64,000 nucleotides of DNA from Brugia malayi. Its lineage: Eukaryota; Nematoda; Chromadorea; Rhabditida; Onchocercidae. A program made the position numbers and the translations under genes. This document shows, in pieces, positions 1-12,597 of the stretch; within the stretch, counting starts at the first letter, position 1; each line of letters opens with the position of its first letter. The notes under the pieces are model-generated. The model searched no databases. It saw only the letters and a program-made list of their open reading frames with translations, and was not told where the DNA came from. Where the stretch lies: assembly GCF_000002995.4 (NCBI RefSeq), contig NW_025062284.1, positions 620,001 to 684,000 on the forward strand, read 5' to 3'.

Positions 1-637
1 AATAGAACAAAATTAACCAAATGCTAATGAATGAAAAGAAAAAGGTTTTCAATTTTTAAAAAGATGGATTATTCCTGTAAATTTTACGAAATTTTGCTTA
101 GTTTAAGCCACTGAATTTTAACAAGAATAACTGTCTATTTGATTATAACAATATTTATAAAAGACTGAATAGACTTTTTGATAATTTCGGAAGTCTTTAT
201 AAAGAACTATAGAGAATTTTGTCACACAGTGTGTAACATTTATCATTTCCAAATTTTTCCTTTTTCTACCACTTTCTGTTTCCTATTTTTTTTTTTGCTT
301 GAGCACTTCATGAATTCATAATTTGAACCAACAAAATAAATGTTTGATAGTTCGGATTGATAGAGTTGTCATCTTTTAATTTCGATGCATCATTGTGAAT
401 TAATGTAATAATTGTTAAGAAAATAAAGATTAAAATATGTACAGTAATTATAGTATGATTTTTAGATATTAAATTATCCAAACAAATTCCTATTTAACTG
501 AGCAATAAAACAGTTCATATCCTTTCGTTCATCATCGAACATATTTGAGTCATAAATTAGAATGAAAATAATCGTTTACATTGAGTATTTTATCTCTCAG
601 ATGAAATTTTGCAGAGGGAAAAATTATCTTCTTTGCA
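1..637. other. no gene recognised at left edge
   Basis: AT-rich sequence without an open frame or splice-bounded exon that I could support. It may be intergenic or intronic to something beyond the left edge. Confidence 0.5.
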
Positions 638-889
638 ATGCATAGCTGGAAAATTATTATGGAATTGCTTGGTGGATTCAGTATTTGTCATTTAATTTTA
701 TTCGCAAATGAATTGAATGGAATTAGTGCTGGTACAGTACATAGCAAAATGCTATATAATGAAGGAAGACGCATACTACGAGCAGCAAGACCAAGAAGAA
801 TAGCAAGGTTGACAACAACAACAGCGGCAACAACAACAACAACAGCAGCAGCAACAACAACAACACAATTTGAAGTAAACAAATTTTAA
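638..889 (+). CDS. weak ORF with hydrophobic leader and CAA/CAG repeat (83 codons)
   Basis: The frame opens at ATG 638, with a second ATG 21 bases later. It gives a hydrophobic, signal-like start (MELLGGFSICHLILFA), then an Arg-rich stretch with RPRR, then a Thr/Ala tract read from a CAA/CAG repeat at 810-870. A TTTTAA terminator region follows. The usual poly-Gln frame of this repeat is blocked by TGA immediately before it and TAG four codons earlier. I do not recognise a family. It may be a small secreted protein, a first exon of the gene at 934-1,882, or a chance ORF. A possible splice donor (GAA|GTAAAC) near 873 does not join in phase to the next exon, so I keep it separate. Confidence 0.25.
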   Translation: MHSWKIIMELLGGFSICHLILFANELNGISAGTVHSKMLYNEGRRILRAARPRRIARLTTTTAATTTTTAAATTTTQFEVNKF

Positions 890-933
890 AATAAGAATGG
901 CACCTCTGTCCAGTATTTTAAATTGTTGTCGAA

Positions 934-1882
934 ATGGTAACGTTGCTATTAGATCCATCACAACGATTACAAATGAGACACAATGGACATATCATAAGGT
1001 TTGATTCTGCAAAGATCTTAGCAGAGTTACTTATCAGTTCAGTAGAATATTTCAAGATAATGTGATAACGAGCTATATGTTTAGCTGATGGAAGTATTGG
1101 CCTCTCTGAAGCAGCGACATTCGAACTGTGCACCGCAACAACAAATCATTCAGGAAGTAAGTCGAGAATTAAAATTATGACTGCTTCAAGCTTTTTCAAC
1201 AATCGAACTTATAAAACATGAAAATATTTGAGTGATAGAGAGGATAGCTTTTTGACATAATTAAACATAAAAATTTTGAAATATGAAAACAATACGCTAA
1301 AAAATTTTGTTATCAAAGAAAGAGAGCAAATAAAATGCAAATAAATAAATGTTTCATTTTCACAGCTCGAGAAAGGCATAATCAAACATAATACATTAGA
1401 GGACTATTATTTTCTTCTCGATGAAGAATTGCGTGGAGAATTGATCAATTTAATAGCTATCGCATCCTCTGTAAGTGAAATCAAAATTTTTTAGCAATGG
1501 TTATTGATTTTAAAAAATAAATTATAAAGAAAAGGTTTGCTGTAAAGGTTCAATTTTCAAAGGTTGAAGAAATAAGAAATTTTAAAATTCTTTTGTTATG
1601 ATAACGATAAAAATTTCTAGAATTTTTGTTAATATTTTTAAATTTTGATTGATAACAATCATCAGGAAGCACCAGTAATGCGTGTGTAACCGATATGATA
1701 AAGGAATGAAAAGTTCTAAAGAGATAATTGTTCACAACTATGGTTCGCTTAAGTAACTAAAGGTCATGAAGTAAGTATCACTTCTTTATATGCAATTTCA
1801 GGTTACTGATAGCTCATTCGTAGTGGAAAACGATAAAAACGATCTTGCAAAATTCATTTTGGAGAATTTCCTGGAAGACTGA
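934..1882 (+). CDS. four-exon gene, 121-residue protein of unknown function
   Basis: Proposed exons are 934-1041, 1085-1156, 1366-1470 and 1802-1882. All junctions are phase 0 with GT-AG ends, and the total is 366 nt (121 codons plus stop). The start was chosen because an in-frame TAA lies just upstream of ATG 934. The first intron would be only 43 bp. The donors GTAAGT at 1157 and 1471 and the acceptors TTTTCACAG and AATTTCAG support the later exons well. The protein is soluble and helical-looking, with LLDPSQRLQMRHNGHIIRF near the start, a Gln-rich hinge (APQQQIIQE), then DYYFLLDEELRGELINLIA and an acidic C-terminus ending FLED. There is no signal peptide or membrane segment. A poly(A) signal AATAAA lies at about 1937. 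I do not recognise the family. Exons 2-4 are secure; the start and first intron are inference. Confidence 0.65.
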
Positions 1883-1936
1883 AATGGCGTAGTATGAGAA
1901 ATGCTGAATATATTCAATTTTGTTGTTATAAATTTA

Positions 1937-1942
1937 AATAAA
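1937..1942 (+). terminator. poly(A) signal AATAAA
   Basis: Canonical hexamer 55 bases after the stop codon of the 121-residue gene. Confidence 0.5.
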
Positions 1943-3470
1943 ATGCCTCACTCTTTTCATATTTAATTTGCGTAACTCTCAAAAGCTTAAATATATGCTT
2001 CAACAATTGATAACCTAGTAATGGAGTTATATTGTAGTATTATGAGTAAACAAAACTTACAAAAGTCTGCATTGCGTTAAACATATCAATGCGAAAAATG
2101 ATACATAGTTGGCGCAGATAGCATAGCTTTCCGATTTTGACACGTTGAAGTGAAAAAGTATTTTTGATATCATTCCTTCTTCGAGAGTGATATGATAATT
2201 GATAAAAGAATGGAAATTGAAGCTAATGAAGTAATTATTGGTGAAATTGATTACAGTGACAGCTTAAAATTATCTAATTCCTAAATCATCCGATATGCTT
2301 GCATGCGTTCATTATAGTATTTACATTTCTTTCTGTCATTCATTTTTTTTTTCCCAATGAATTAAACGGAATTTCTAAAATATACCGGCATACACTGTTG
2401 TTAATTTCACGAAGTGACCTGATTGAATTAATGATAACAAGGAATTTAGCATGAAATCTTCAGTTATGAAGCTATTTTGCAGAATTCTTTTTTCCTATTT
2501 ATTTACAGTAAGGTTAATATGAATGGTTTAAAGAAGCTATCACTACGATGGGTTATTCCTCAAATTTATCACAATAAATTATCTTTTGCAATGTTTTTTT
2601 TTTTTTTTTTTTTTTTTATTTATTAAAATAAGTGAAGAAAAAGATAACAGAATTTGAATGCTTTTTGTGAATCATACAGCCACAATTAAACTGAGTTAGC
2701 TTTTATGAAACGAGTTCAGATTGCAGTTCAATTAAAAGAATAAAAGACATTGGATGAGAAATTTTTTGAAACAACAAAATTCCATCTAAATTTTGTCACA
2801 ATTAATAAACCTATGACATGTCTGTATGAAACAAATTCACATATTAGATCAAAGTTTGATTCTTCTTGCATAGTAGCAATGCAATATTTAAAGCTCACTT
2901 CTATTAATAAATACCACCGAAAAGTGTTGAATTGGTCGTGCGCAATATGACAATGACAGTAAATTACATTGCTAATGAGCGATTGCAAAGATTTTTCTTC
3001 GTAAAATCAATCTAATGAATGCAAATTCATTGCTTAAGCAGTAAAGTCTTTGACAATATCACTAAAAATAAACAACTAAATGACTGTGATGCAATTGTTT
3101 TGTCAACTGTCACTCATCTTACTTCCTTGTCACTTGTTTTTAAATTAAGAAACAAATAAAGCTACAAACTTTAGCAGTAAAATCAGTTTATTTTTAACAG
3201 TAATTTTAATAATTTCGAAAAAGAAAGAAAATAAAAATAATAAGTAATTAATTCCTTAAATTGATCGTATCGTACCTGTTAAAATAAAATTAAATTATTC
3301 GATGAGTAAATGAATTATTCAGTAGATGTTTACAAGAATTGAACTGAAAAACTTTGATTGAAAAAAAGAAAACAAAAGTGACAGTATTTTCGAGACAATA
3401 ACGTTTCTTTAAAATATTTGTTGTAAGAGAATTCCAAAAAAAAAAATTTCTTAAATAATTTTTACCATTT
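1943..3470. other. intergenic stretch, one short ORF
   Basis: Mostly AT-rich, non-coding-looking sequence with a poly-T run near 2595-2617. A 30-codon plus-strand frame at 2192-2284 (MIIDKRMEIEANEVIIGEID at its start) has protein-like composition and could be a terminal exon. I found no partner exon, so it is not called as a gene. Confidence 0.35.
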
Positions 3471-6271
3471 TCAAGCATTCTTTCCCACAGATCTTTCGAA
3501 AATTGTCTGAAAAAAAAAAACACAAATGATATTTTCAAAATTCACTGTGAATCGATTTTCATTCCTTAATAATTCATATATCTAACAATTCTTTCTAAAA
3601 ATTAAATGATAAAAAAGCATCAAAATACATACAAAGTAATGGTCAGCTACTTCACTGCCAGTTAATTCAATAACCTTCCGACGATTTTCCTGAACAGTTT
3701 TCCTGACATATTTTTCTGTCCATACTATAGCAATTGGCAAGGTTAATGCGTATAATGGAGTTAGTTGTACACCTGAATTTCAGTAAAATTGTTTATAAAA
3801 CTCACCTGCATAAATATTTCCGAACTCACACTACCAGTATTAAAAAATTACTTCATAAAATAGTTTCTAAAAATTTCCTTTTCTTAATCTAAAAATTTCC
3901 TTTTCTTAAATTTCTTTTTCTTAAACGATGCAAATTACACGATGATGACATAATTTTAGAAATTCGATACGATATCGATAACTCAGCAATGTTTCAAACT
4001 TTCAATAACAAAATTATCGTAAGAGTTTTGTAGTGGTAATATATTGTATCTATTCTAAAGTTTTATCTTTAATATATGTCCATATTAAAATTTCAATTTC
4101 GAATTAGTAAACTAAATCAGAACGAATGCAATCATTGATATGCGCAATAATAAGGTCAATATTTTCGTTGAACTGTGTTCAAATTTTAGTATTTCATATT
4201 TTTTGCATTTCAAGTCTTACACCTCTACTATTAGCTGAATTAATTTAACTTTAATTAAAGTTCAACTCATACTGGTCCATGCTTATTTATTCACATATAC
4301 AAATCTTTTCTAAATTCAAAGAATCTGAATTATATTTGAAGATAAAACGAACATTCCAAGTAAATAGCAGTTGTGAGAGAAAATTTGGGAAAAGTGGAAT
4401 TGAAAGTGTAGTACAGACAGTGTGCACTCATGTAAACTGCCAGGAGTAGCGCATGAAATGCTACCATTGGTGATAATGTCTGAAGGGAATTGATATTTTC
4501 CATGATTTGATAACGATGTGATAAGTTAACGTGAATTTTGTTTCGATGTAATCTCTGAAATTTGGTAGGATGAAATCTGTGGGTTTTCTTGTGTCAACTA
4601 CAAAGTAAAATTTAGAGCAAAAATTAATTTAAAAAGATAACCTTTGCCATACATTTTTCTAAGAATGTAATCGAATGCAAGTAAATATTCATGTCAAAAG
4701 TTTAGATGAGGTAATTGGGCGGAAATTAACTTTACAATGCATTTTCATTTATGATAAGCAAGGTCATTTATGGGACAGATTAAAGAATGGCCTATTTTAC
4801 TTCTTCTATTTTTTTTTACCTAAATTTTAGGTATTTCAACTGGTTTTAAATGATAAATATTTGACTCTTGGAAAAAAAAATTTTTTTAGCAAAATTTAAG
4901 AATTTCCTTTTCTTAATAATAATTTCTTAAGTAATTTATCTGTTCATGGATATATTTGCATAATTTTAGCGCCAACTCATTTTTTTATAAAAATGTATTT
5001 ATTTGTTAGTATATGAGAAGCTTAAAATTCGATTAATTGATTGCCTTGTTAATAGAAAATAAAAGTGGAAGAACTAATGCTGAGATGAAAGAAATGGCTG
5101 CTTGAAAGCTAAGAACCACAATAACTTTTGCGCTTGCTTTATTACTTGCTCGAGCGCAGTAAACCATCATTCCATATTTAAGCAATGAAAAATTGCCATA
5201 AAGAAATAAAACGCACCCAATTCCAATTACAGTCTGAAAAATTGTATTTGCTATAGAAAATATTACAGATTTGTTGAAATGGTAAGCTTAGGATTTATGT
5301 TGCTTTAAATATATCATTTGAGACTGTATCTCAAAGCATCAAATTAACATCATTATTTAGCCAAATTTGTTAGACATTCTGCATCTCATTAATATAAACG
5401 AAATCAAAATTTAGTTCAATAATATTTTCAAATTATCAATGGATGAAAACATTTTGATATTGTTTAATTTAACTTAAATCATTGATGAAATTTTTTCAAT
5501 TCTTCATACCTGTGCCATGATAAGTACAACAGCGATAGTTTTTCCAAAATTTTCGTATTTCGATGACAAAAATGTAGCAATAGCTCGCTCACTAACTATT
5601 GCAGGTACAGAAGCAACATTTAAGGACGATGTTAGAATAATCGGTCCTCGTATCATCAAACATTCCCACGGGAACATCATATACCCGCAGGGATCAGTGT
5701 GTTTCTTCTGATATCCCACTAATATATAGGTGTAGGTAAATACTCTATAACAAAATTCATCAGAAATTTCTACGGAAGAGTACAATCAACATAGTTCTTT
5801 GAGTTTTTATTTTGTCTAAAATGATTAAAAGGGGCTTTTCGAAATTAGTGCGTGCGTCATTTGCTTAGTGAAAAGCATTTTATCAAATATTTCCTCTTCT
5901 TCTGCATTCTTTTGTTATTGTTTTGCTTTTTTCACTTATTATATATGAATGATTTCTTTGTGCTTAATTTTTAGTTGTAACATTATTGTGTTACTGCCTT
6001 GTAGGTGATAAAAAGGAAAGGACAAATTTTAATTTTTCCATAAACTTGAAAAATGAAGAAACAACCTTGCAGCACAGTGAAGAATAAGCCATAACTGATG
6101 TGTGATAATCAAAATTCGAGTATTTTGATGTAATAAAATACGATTTGTTATCTTAAGCATTACCCATATTTCAACAACAAATCCTGTCGCTGATATGATA
6201 ATCCCAACAATGATAATAGCGTTGAATGCGACACTATTAGCCAATTCGCTTGCTTGCTTACATGATTCCAT
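3471..6271 (-). CDS. nematode serpentine receptor, srab/sra-like
   Basis: Candidate G-protein-coupled chemoreceptor of the nematode-specific Sra superfamily. Exons read on the minus strand are 6271-6046, 5769-5510, 5233-5045, 4554-4353, 3772-3633 and 3506-3471 (351 codons with stop, a usual length for this family). Exon 1 gives the N-terminus with its early Cys, TM1, and LHQNTRILIITHQLWLILH. Exon 2 has DPCGYMMFPWECLMIRGPI and the family hallmark SERAIATFLSSKYENFGK. Exon 3 carries two membrane segments. Exon 4 has LSHRYQIMENI, and exon 5 has PLYALTLPIAIVW plus the basic cytoplasmic tail ending VADHYF. Phases agree through exon 5. The exon 3 donor is GC (AAG|GCAATC). The spliced frame of exon 6 ends in 11 residues, whereas a different frame of the same exon (QFSKDLWERM) looks like the tail I would expect. 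The 3' end may therefore be damaged or mis-modelled. Confidence 0.85.
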
Positions 6272-6510
6272 ATTTATAATTAGCCTAAAAATTTTGCAGC
6301 TTACTACTTTTCAATTTTAACAATTAAAATTAAAATATCTTCTTATAGGAAGATATTATATGTAAACAAAAAAATTAAAGATTTAATTCAGTAGGAAAAA
6401 AATTTGTTGAGAACATTTGATAATTTTGATAATAAGCAAGAACTTTGATAATAAGCAAGAAATCACCTTTAATTAACAGCTGATGTTGTTAACTAAAATT
6501 CTGTTGACAG

Positions 6511-6636
6511 ATGTCAAACGTTCCTTCCAGGCAACTGTATGAAGATGAAAAGAGAATGAAAATGATGCATGAAAAGCTTCGAATATTTTATGAGAAGAGT
6601 TTTGATGACTTATTAAATAGTCCATGGAAAGCTTAA
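6511..6636 (+). CDS. 41-residue charged mini-protein gene
   Basis: ATG at 6511 follows directly on a splice-acceptor-like TGTTGACAG. An in-frame TGA two codons upstream means that the frame starts here or is the last exon of a longer gene. The 41 codons encode a charged helix (QLYEDEKRMKMMHEKLRIFY then FDDLLNSPWKA). AATAAA at about 6731 lies 95 bases past the stop and fits as a poly(A) signal. The CAG-ATG layout would suit spliced-leader trans-splicing, which is common in nematodes. The gene is divergent from the srab receptor, with 240 bp between the two starts. The family is not recognised. Confidence 0.5.
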   Translation: MSNVPSRQLYEDEKRMKMMHEKLRIFYEKSFDDLLNSPWKA

Positions 6637-6739
6637 TAACATTAAAGCTAGAATTGTGTGAATACATCAATGATTTTCATGGGAGAATTATAAAACTTCG
6701 TCAATTTATGAATGGCAGAATTTTGTTTTCAATAAAGAA

Positions 6740-7858
6740 ATGTGAGAAATGATTGATATTTAAAGAGAGAAAAAAAAATGAGATAAATGGTATTTTTCTG
6801 TAAACACTGGGAAGTTTAGAGATGGTTTAATTTTTTCTTCTATTTCATTTTTCTACAATTTCATTTCTCTTCTTTCACCCGTAATTTATAACTTTTGTAC
6901 TGAATAAGATATTTGATATCAACCACTGATTTGCATTATTTCACTTGGTCCAAATGATGTTTTGAAATGGACTCAATCACTTCATTATTCGGATCAATCT
7001 TCATCAATATTTTTGAAAAGCTTTTGAATTGATTGGAAGAAAACGTAAACTCTTCAGGATAGTTTTTTTAAATATTCTTGCTTCAGCAGTTGTCAGCTTA
7101 CAATATTAATATTTTGAGCTTAATGATCATTTATAAAACTTGAAAAACAAGTAAAGAATTGGTTAAATAATTAAATTTTATGATAGTAATTCAAGTTTTT
7201 AGAGTTCTGCTGCTATTAATAAACACGATAATTTAAAATGAATTCTGTCCATTACTTTATTTATTAATTTGTGGAAAAATTTTAATTTCTCACGAAATAT
7301 GGCTTGAGAAATTCGCACATGAAAAGATAAAAGCAAAATTATTTACTTAAGCATTAATCATGTTTTCTAAAAATTATTACCTGATATTCTTCACTAACAT
7401 TGTTTGATGCCTGAACACTATTTATCCTTTTGATTATATTAGCACATTAGTCCTTGCTTTTTTTCTGCTAAATTTGAGAGCTTCAATCCATCATTTTTCG
7501 TTCCTGTGAATATTCTGCAATTCATAATAATTAAAAAAGTCAATCATGGTGGCAAAGTTACGTCGCATTTAGGACTTTTAGTGACCGTTTTTCCTTTATT
7601 GCAAATCTTAAGGTAAATATGAAATTCTTCAATCTAGTAAACAAATTAAATGCAATACTAAACGATACTTTCAAGATTTTCCATTTCTGCGAAACGATTA
7701 TATTTATATTTGACAGTTGTAAATTTAAAAAAGCACATGGATTAAATAAAGCTGAGTGATCTGTGATGCAATTAACACTCACTTCATTCTACCAATAAAC
7801 CAATTCCTTCACACATGATTGGTGGAAATAATTGCCTTATAAAACTGGTCATTAAGTA
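6740..7858. other. no gene supported
   Basis: AT-rich spacer. Minus-strand open stretches (for example 7558-7782) lack convincing splice boundaries or motifs. Part may be the 3' end of the membrane-protein gene to the right. Confidence 0.35.
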
Positions 7859-10800
7859 CTAAAAAGCATCAATCAGAGTGACCAAAACAAAAACCATGAA
7901 AAAGTGCGATTTGTAAGCTGTTTCGTCGATATAATCATTTATCAGAATTTGAAAGAAGATAAAGATGATGAAAAGGAAAAAAAGAGGAAGAAGAGTACGG
8001 ATTTGATGATTGTCTACTTTGATCTGAAATAAAAGTTGCTTAAAATAGATGGGTAACGTTAGATGAACCAAAAGTATACGAAATATTTGATATTGTAGAA
8101 ATTCCCCAAATGATATCATTAAAAACCAATTCAATAGCAAAGAAGTCAGCTGAAGGGGAGATTTATTTAATTACACTTACAATATTATATGACATTAGAT
8201 AAACTATGTGAACAACAGAATGTCGGGGGAAAAAAATTAAAACATTATTTAACTAAGAAATTTAATTAACAAACTTTTTAATCTTCATTCAATGTAATTC
8301 ATTCATTGTCACATAGAATTAGTGGGGAAGATTAATGACAAATCTTGATCCATCCAAACTCCTTCATTAATCTGCAATAGATTTATTAATTGCACAAAAT
8401 AATTTCGGATATTTTTAAAAAAAAAGTGCAAATTGAAAAGATAAAATTTAAAAATTAATGTATAACATCAACAACCTAACCAACTTCATAAAATAAAGAC
8501 TTTACTTGACTGTCAGCGTCATCACTTCTATATCGATCAAGAAAAATTTGACTTATATGCAATCACTTTTCCTATATATGCTGGATGGACCCTTCAAGAA
8601 ATTGTTGAATCCAGCAATTCCACATGATCTCCCTTTTGGAATATTAAAATTCTAATCAACAGACGTATGAAATTTTTTTGATGAATATGAAGTGATCATA
8701 TTCCAATCTCAAACTTTCACTCTTATCGATAAGGCTTATTAAACAAACTAAAGCTGAATTAATGAAAATATAATTCAGCTCATATGTTCATATGAAACAG
8801 CTCATACGAAACTCACATTTTTGTTTAACAGAAAGTAGGCGATTTGTTGATAATTAATTATTAATTATGAAGAAAAGCCCCATATAAGATAAATCATTGA
8901 AATTTGGTTCTCAAAAAACCTGTCTTTCCTTCTCCGTAAAACCTAATCTTCAACTTACAAGCCTCGATTCACAGACAGTTAATTTTCGAACTTGTATTTC
9001 CAGCCAGCTAATAGTGATAGTTCTGTAAGCATGTATTTGACAATAAAGGATGTGGCAATTCAACTGTCGTTTATGAATTGATTCTGGCTGCATCAAAACT
9101 CGAGTTTCAGTTTTCTCTGCGCAGTAGCTTAAAAAAATACCAAATTGTAGAAAAATAGAAAAATAATGAAAATGACTAGATCACACCAGCATTTATGATA
9201 AATGCGAGAGAATATATTGCTCAATTCATCATGTTACTGAACATATTGCTTTGATTTTGAATGTTTATAATAAGCAATATCTCGAAGAAACTAGTTGTTG
9301 GGAGTAAATAACTTGAATAAATAATAATAACCACTTAAGATGTAATTAGTTGGTACATAAGAATTAAGTATATAATATTACTACTCTTACAGAAAGTTTA
9401 CTGCCAAATTCTGTATAAGTGATCACGTATTTTTTCTATTAGTTTAAATTAAGTTGATTAGAAATTTAGAAACAAAAATTAGACGTGTTTATACATATTT
9501 CTGAAGCACATTCTTCATGTAAATAAGACTAATTAAACTAGAGATCTCTAGCATACAAACATTTTAAACTATCATCTATTTACTCACCTAAACAAAAGAT
9601 GGACAACCACACATTATTTTGTACGAAAATAGAAAATTGAATCAAAATCATAAAACGAAAACCATTTGAACAAATTGCACTTGTTTTCCTATACAAGATC
9701 ATAGCTGTTGCACCCAATAAAAAAAAAAAAAAAAACATCACGGTGATAAAAACAATGAAACCATTGTAATCGAAAAACTTAACAATCAAGAGAATGAAAG
9801 TTGTTCAAAGTTTGAGCTAAATTTTTGGGGAGGAAAACTAATGAACCATTGGGGGCAAATGACTAAGCAAGGAAAAAGAAACTTAAGGAAATGTAACATA
9901 ATTTACTGACAGGTCAAATATCTTCAGAACTAATATTGACCCAAAAATTATGCGCATTATCACCTATTTCCTATTACATTCATTTCTTTGAAGCAATAAA
10001 TAACAATGTCACTATTTCAAAATAAGAGAAAAGTTCAAAGAATAATGGTTGAGGTAAAAGTTTAAACTCAAAATTAACTTGAATGCTTAAAAAAGAAATT
10101 AACTTACTACATTGGTATTCCTGCATTTAATTATGTAGCCGAAATCCTAAAATCAGTCATGTCTGATTTTGAATTTCGAAAGAGTATATATGTAGTATAC
10201 GTCCAAAAAAATTATTGTACGTTTTGGAATACAGCGAAGGTTAATAATAACTACAGATCAGCAAAATATTTCTATTTGCAGAAAAAATATCATGATAATT
10301 CAATTATAAAAGTATGAAAAGAGAGATTACAACATCCATGGAGATTACAATTTAAACCTCTGAATGATTTAAAATCAGAACCCACATTAAGGCTTGTTTC
10401 AATATACTTACTTCATATATTCAGCAAACTGCGCTTGATAGAAATATTCCACAGGAACAATATATGCAGGACAACGAGAATTAACATTGCCAGATCGATC
10501 CAAATTTGCTAAAACTTTTTCCAAAAATGTATCCCAGCAATAGCAACACACCACTGCTTCCTGACTAACCACTGGCACTATAGTACGACAACGCAACGCA
10601 CAAATTTCGACGACATTATCAAATCTGCAAATGATAATCAAGATCCATCCTTCACTTATGTTTGCGAATAGTAATTAATTAATTGCTTCTTGGATATCTT
10701 CCTACTGTCCAAAGGATACCTCTATAAGCTATCTAAAAATAACACAAACTATCTAAAAGTAGTTAATACTAGACTTAAATATAGCCTTGTCTCAATCAAT

Positions 10801-11371
10801 CCCACTTTCATGGACATCTGTCACCACAAATGTCACTGTGATATTGAGTTATTCAACATATTTTACACATTTGAACTTTTGCTTCGTCTATTGAGTTCTT
10901 CATATAATTATCGTCAAAAAAAAAAAAAAGATTAAAGAAAAAAAAAACTTATATAGGCGCTTACATTCTAAAAAACTGATTTTGCTCGTCTTAACATAGT
11001 ACCATATCAACAAATACAACTTATATCAGAAAATATTTGAAACTTGAGAGTTGAAATAGGCAATCAGCTCTACAGATTTATTACACATTTGTAGATCGAG
11101 CTTATACACAATTCGATTAATAGAGATGGATCAAACTGATGCATCGCTACTACTGAAACCTTCTTCGAACTAAAGTAAAGACAACCTTTAATCTCACTTA
11201 CTTGAATAACACAAAGAACAGTACTGCTTCTGAAACAAAAACGTTAGTGTGAACTATGTTAATGTTATTTCTACACATATTTCTGGTAAATCGATGTCGT
11301 TATCATTTTAATATTTCATTTATTTCACCAGAAAGAAGCGGAACTCAACTTACCTAACCATAACCATGTCC
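7859..11371 (-). CDS. partly resolved multi-exon membrane protein, unassigned
   Basis: Several minus-strand exons have good splice signals. The first is 11371-11354, ending in the donor GTAAGT. The second is 11229-11202 (hydrophobic AVLFFVLF). The third is 10624-10412, which encodes a Cys-containing domain with EICALRC, VCCYCWDTF and SRCPAYIVPVEYF. These three join in consistent phase and resemble a signal/leader followed by an ectodomain. Further on, 9777-9588 encodes two membrane segments (around MFFFFFLLGATAMILY and FMILIQFSIF), ending at the donor GTGAGT. It joins in phase to an exon starting at 8149 (ADFFAIELVF). A small exon near 10,135-10,175 may lie between, but the junction from 10412 into it is out of phase, so at least one exon is missing from this model. 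The 3' end is ambiguous: a Ser/Asn-rich tail stopping at about 7935, or a third hydrophobic frame to 7859. I do not recognise the family. A chemoreceptor or other nematode surface protein is possible. Confidence 0.4.
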
Positions 11372-12597
11372 TATTTTTATTAATTTTAAGTCAAAAAAAA
11401 AAAATCAGAGCAAATAAAAGATGAAATACATCTCATGATAAGTATATGCTATTAAAATACAGACAATAAAAGTGAATAAAATTTCCATAAATATTTTTGT
11501 CCTTTGGAAGCAAATAAGCATGAATTCTTCATTTTAGATCTTTTATTGAAAAAAAAAAAAAAAAATCTAATGAACAAGTCCATATAAATATGGAGATGAA
11601 ACAAACAAAATCACATAAGCAAGAAGACAACACACTGGTAAAAAATCAAAAATTCCTACGAAATTGATAATGAAACAAACTAATCGATAGGTTTCATAAA
11701 CATCGAGTAATACTCAAAAACGATTATTTTGAATGGTATTATTATTTACATAAACGAAACTTTTATCAGCAATGAATTTGTCTCTTAGCAGAGCATTGAT
11801 GAATTGATCGAATACAGCAACGAGTCATCTAAAAAAGAAATGAATTCATGCTGTATTTTCAAATGTTTACATCAAAGATTTAGTATCTCTCGGATGAGTG
11901 TGTTTACTTAGCTATCTAGCGACAAGAAATGTCGTTTTTTGACACGATCAATCATTTCTATTTAATTCTATTTAATATTTTATAGAGTCGAAGTTTCACG
12001 GTTAAATTTGTATTTTTTTTTTTTTTTTTTCATATAAAGTAAATATAACTTGCTCCATGGCTGATTGCATCTCATGATCTATTTGTCACCATATAGGCAA
12101 TTGTGATAAAGAACACGCCCATCGACTGTGCACATTCCTGAAAGTTTGAAAGTTAGGAAGAAAAACTGAAAATTCGAAAAGTAAACATTTAAACTTTTAT
12201 ACAGAAGCGAACTACATATAAACCTTAGCTTCATTTAAATTGCGTTCTAATAGTGCTAGTCATAACGTCGAATACTTTATTTGGGAATTAGATTTTATTT
12301 TCTGTAATGTATAAATCAAAATGAAACAACAGCTTTTGCATCCTTTGCAGATTTGTAAACAATTGCAAGTTGTAAACATTGGAAACATAATGAAGCTCTC
12401 GACAATATTGCTGAAAAGTTATCTAATGCCATGATTCTTCACCATTCGCATTCTATTTTACTCTCCTCTTTTAATTTCTAGTAAAAAAATCAGGTTCTAA
12501 ATTCAAACTAACATTTGAAATTTTAAATTTCGATTTATAAGAAACTCTTTAGCTGAATGAATCATTTATCATTAATTCAAGTTGTGTTGCCATTGTT
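11372..12597. other. no gene supported
   Basis: AT-rich spacer with poly-A near 11,550 and poly-T near 12,012-12,030. It might hold upstream exons of the minus-strand membrane-protein gene, but none could be joined. Confidence 0.35.

Noticed and set aside
918..1133. Minus-strand ORF with a CPLCLICNRC zinc-like motif
   Set aside because: It lies antisense to the better-supported 121-residue gene, has no splice or start context, and the Cys pattern is the reverse of ordinary plus-strand codons.
10690..10935. 81-codon plus-strand ORF ending in KKKKD
   Set aside because: No splice or motif support; ends in a poly-A run; opposite to minus-strand exons on both sides.
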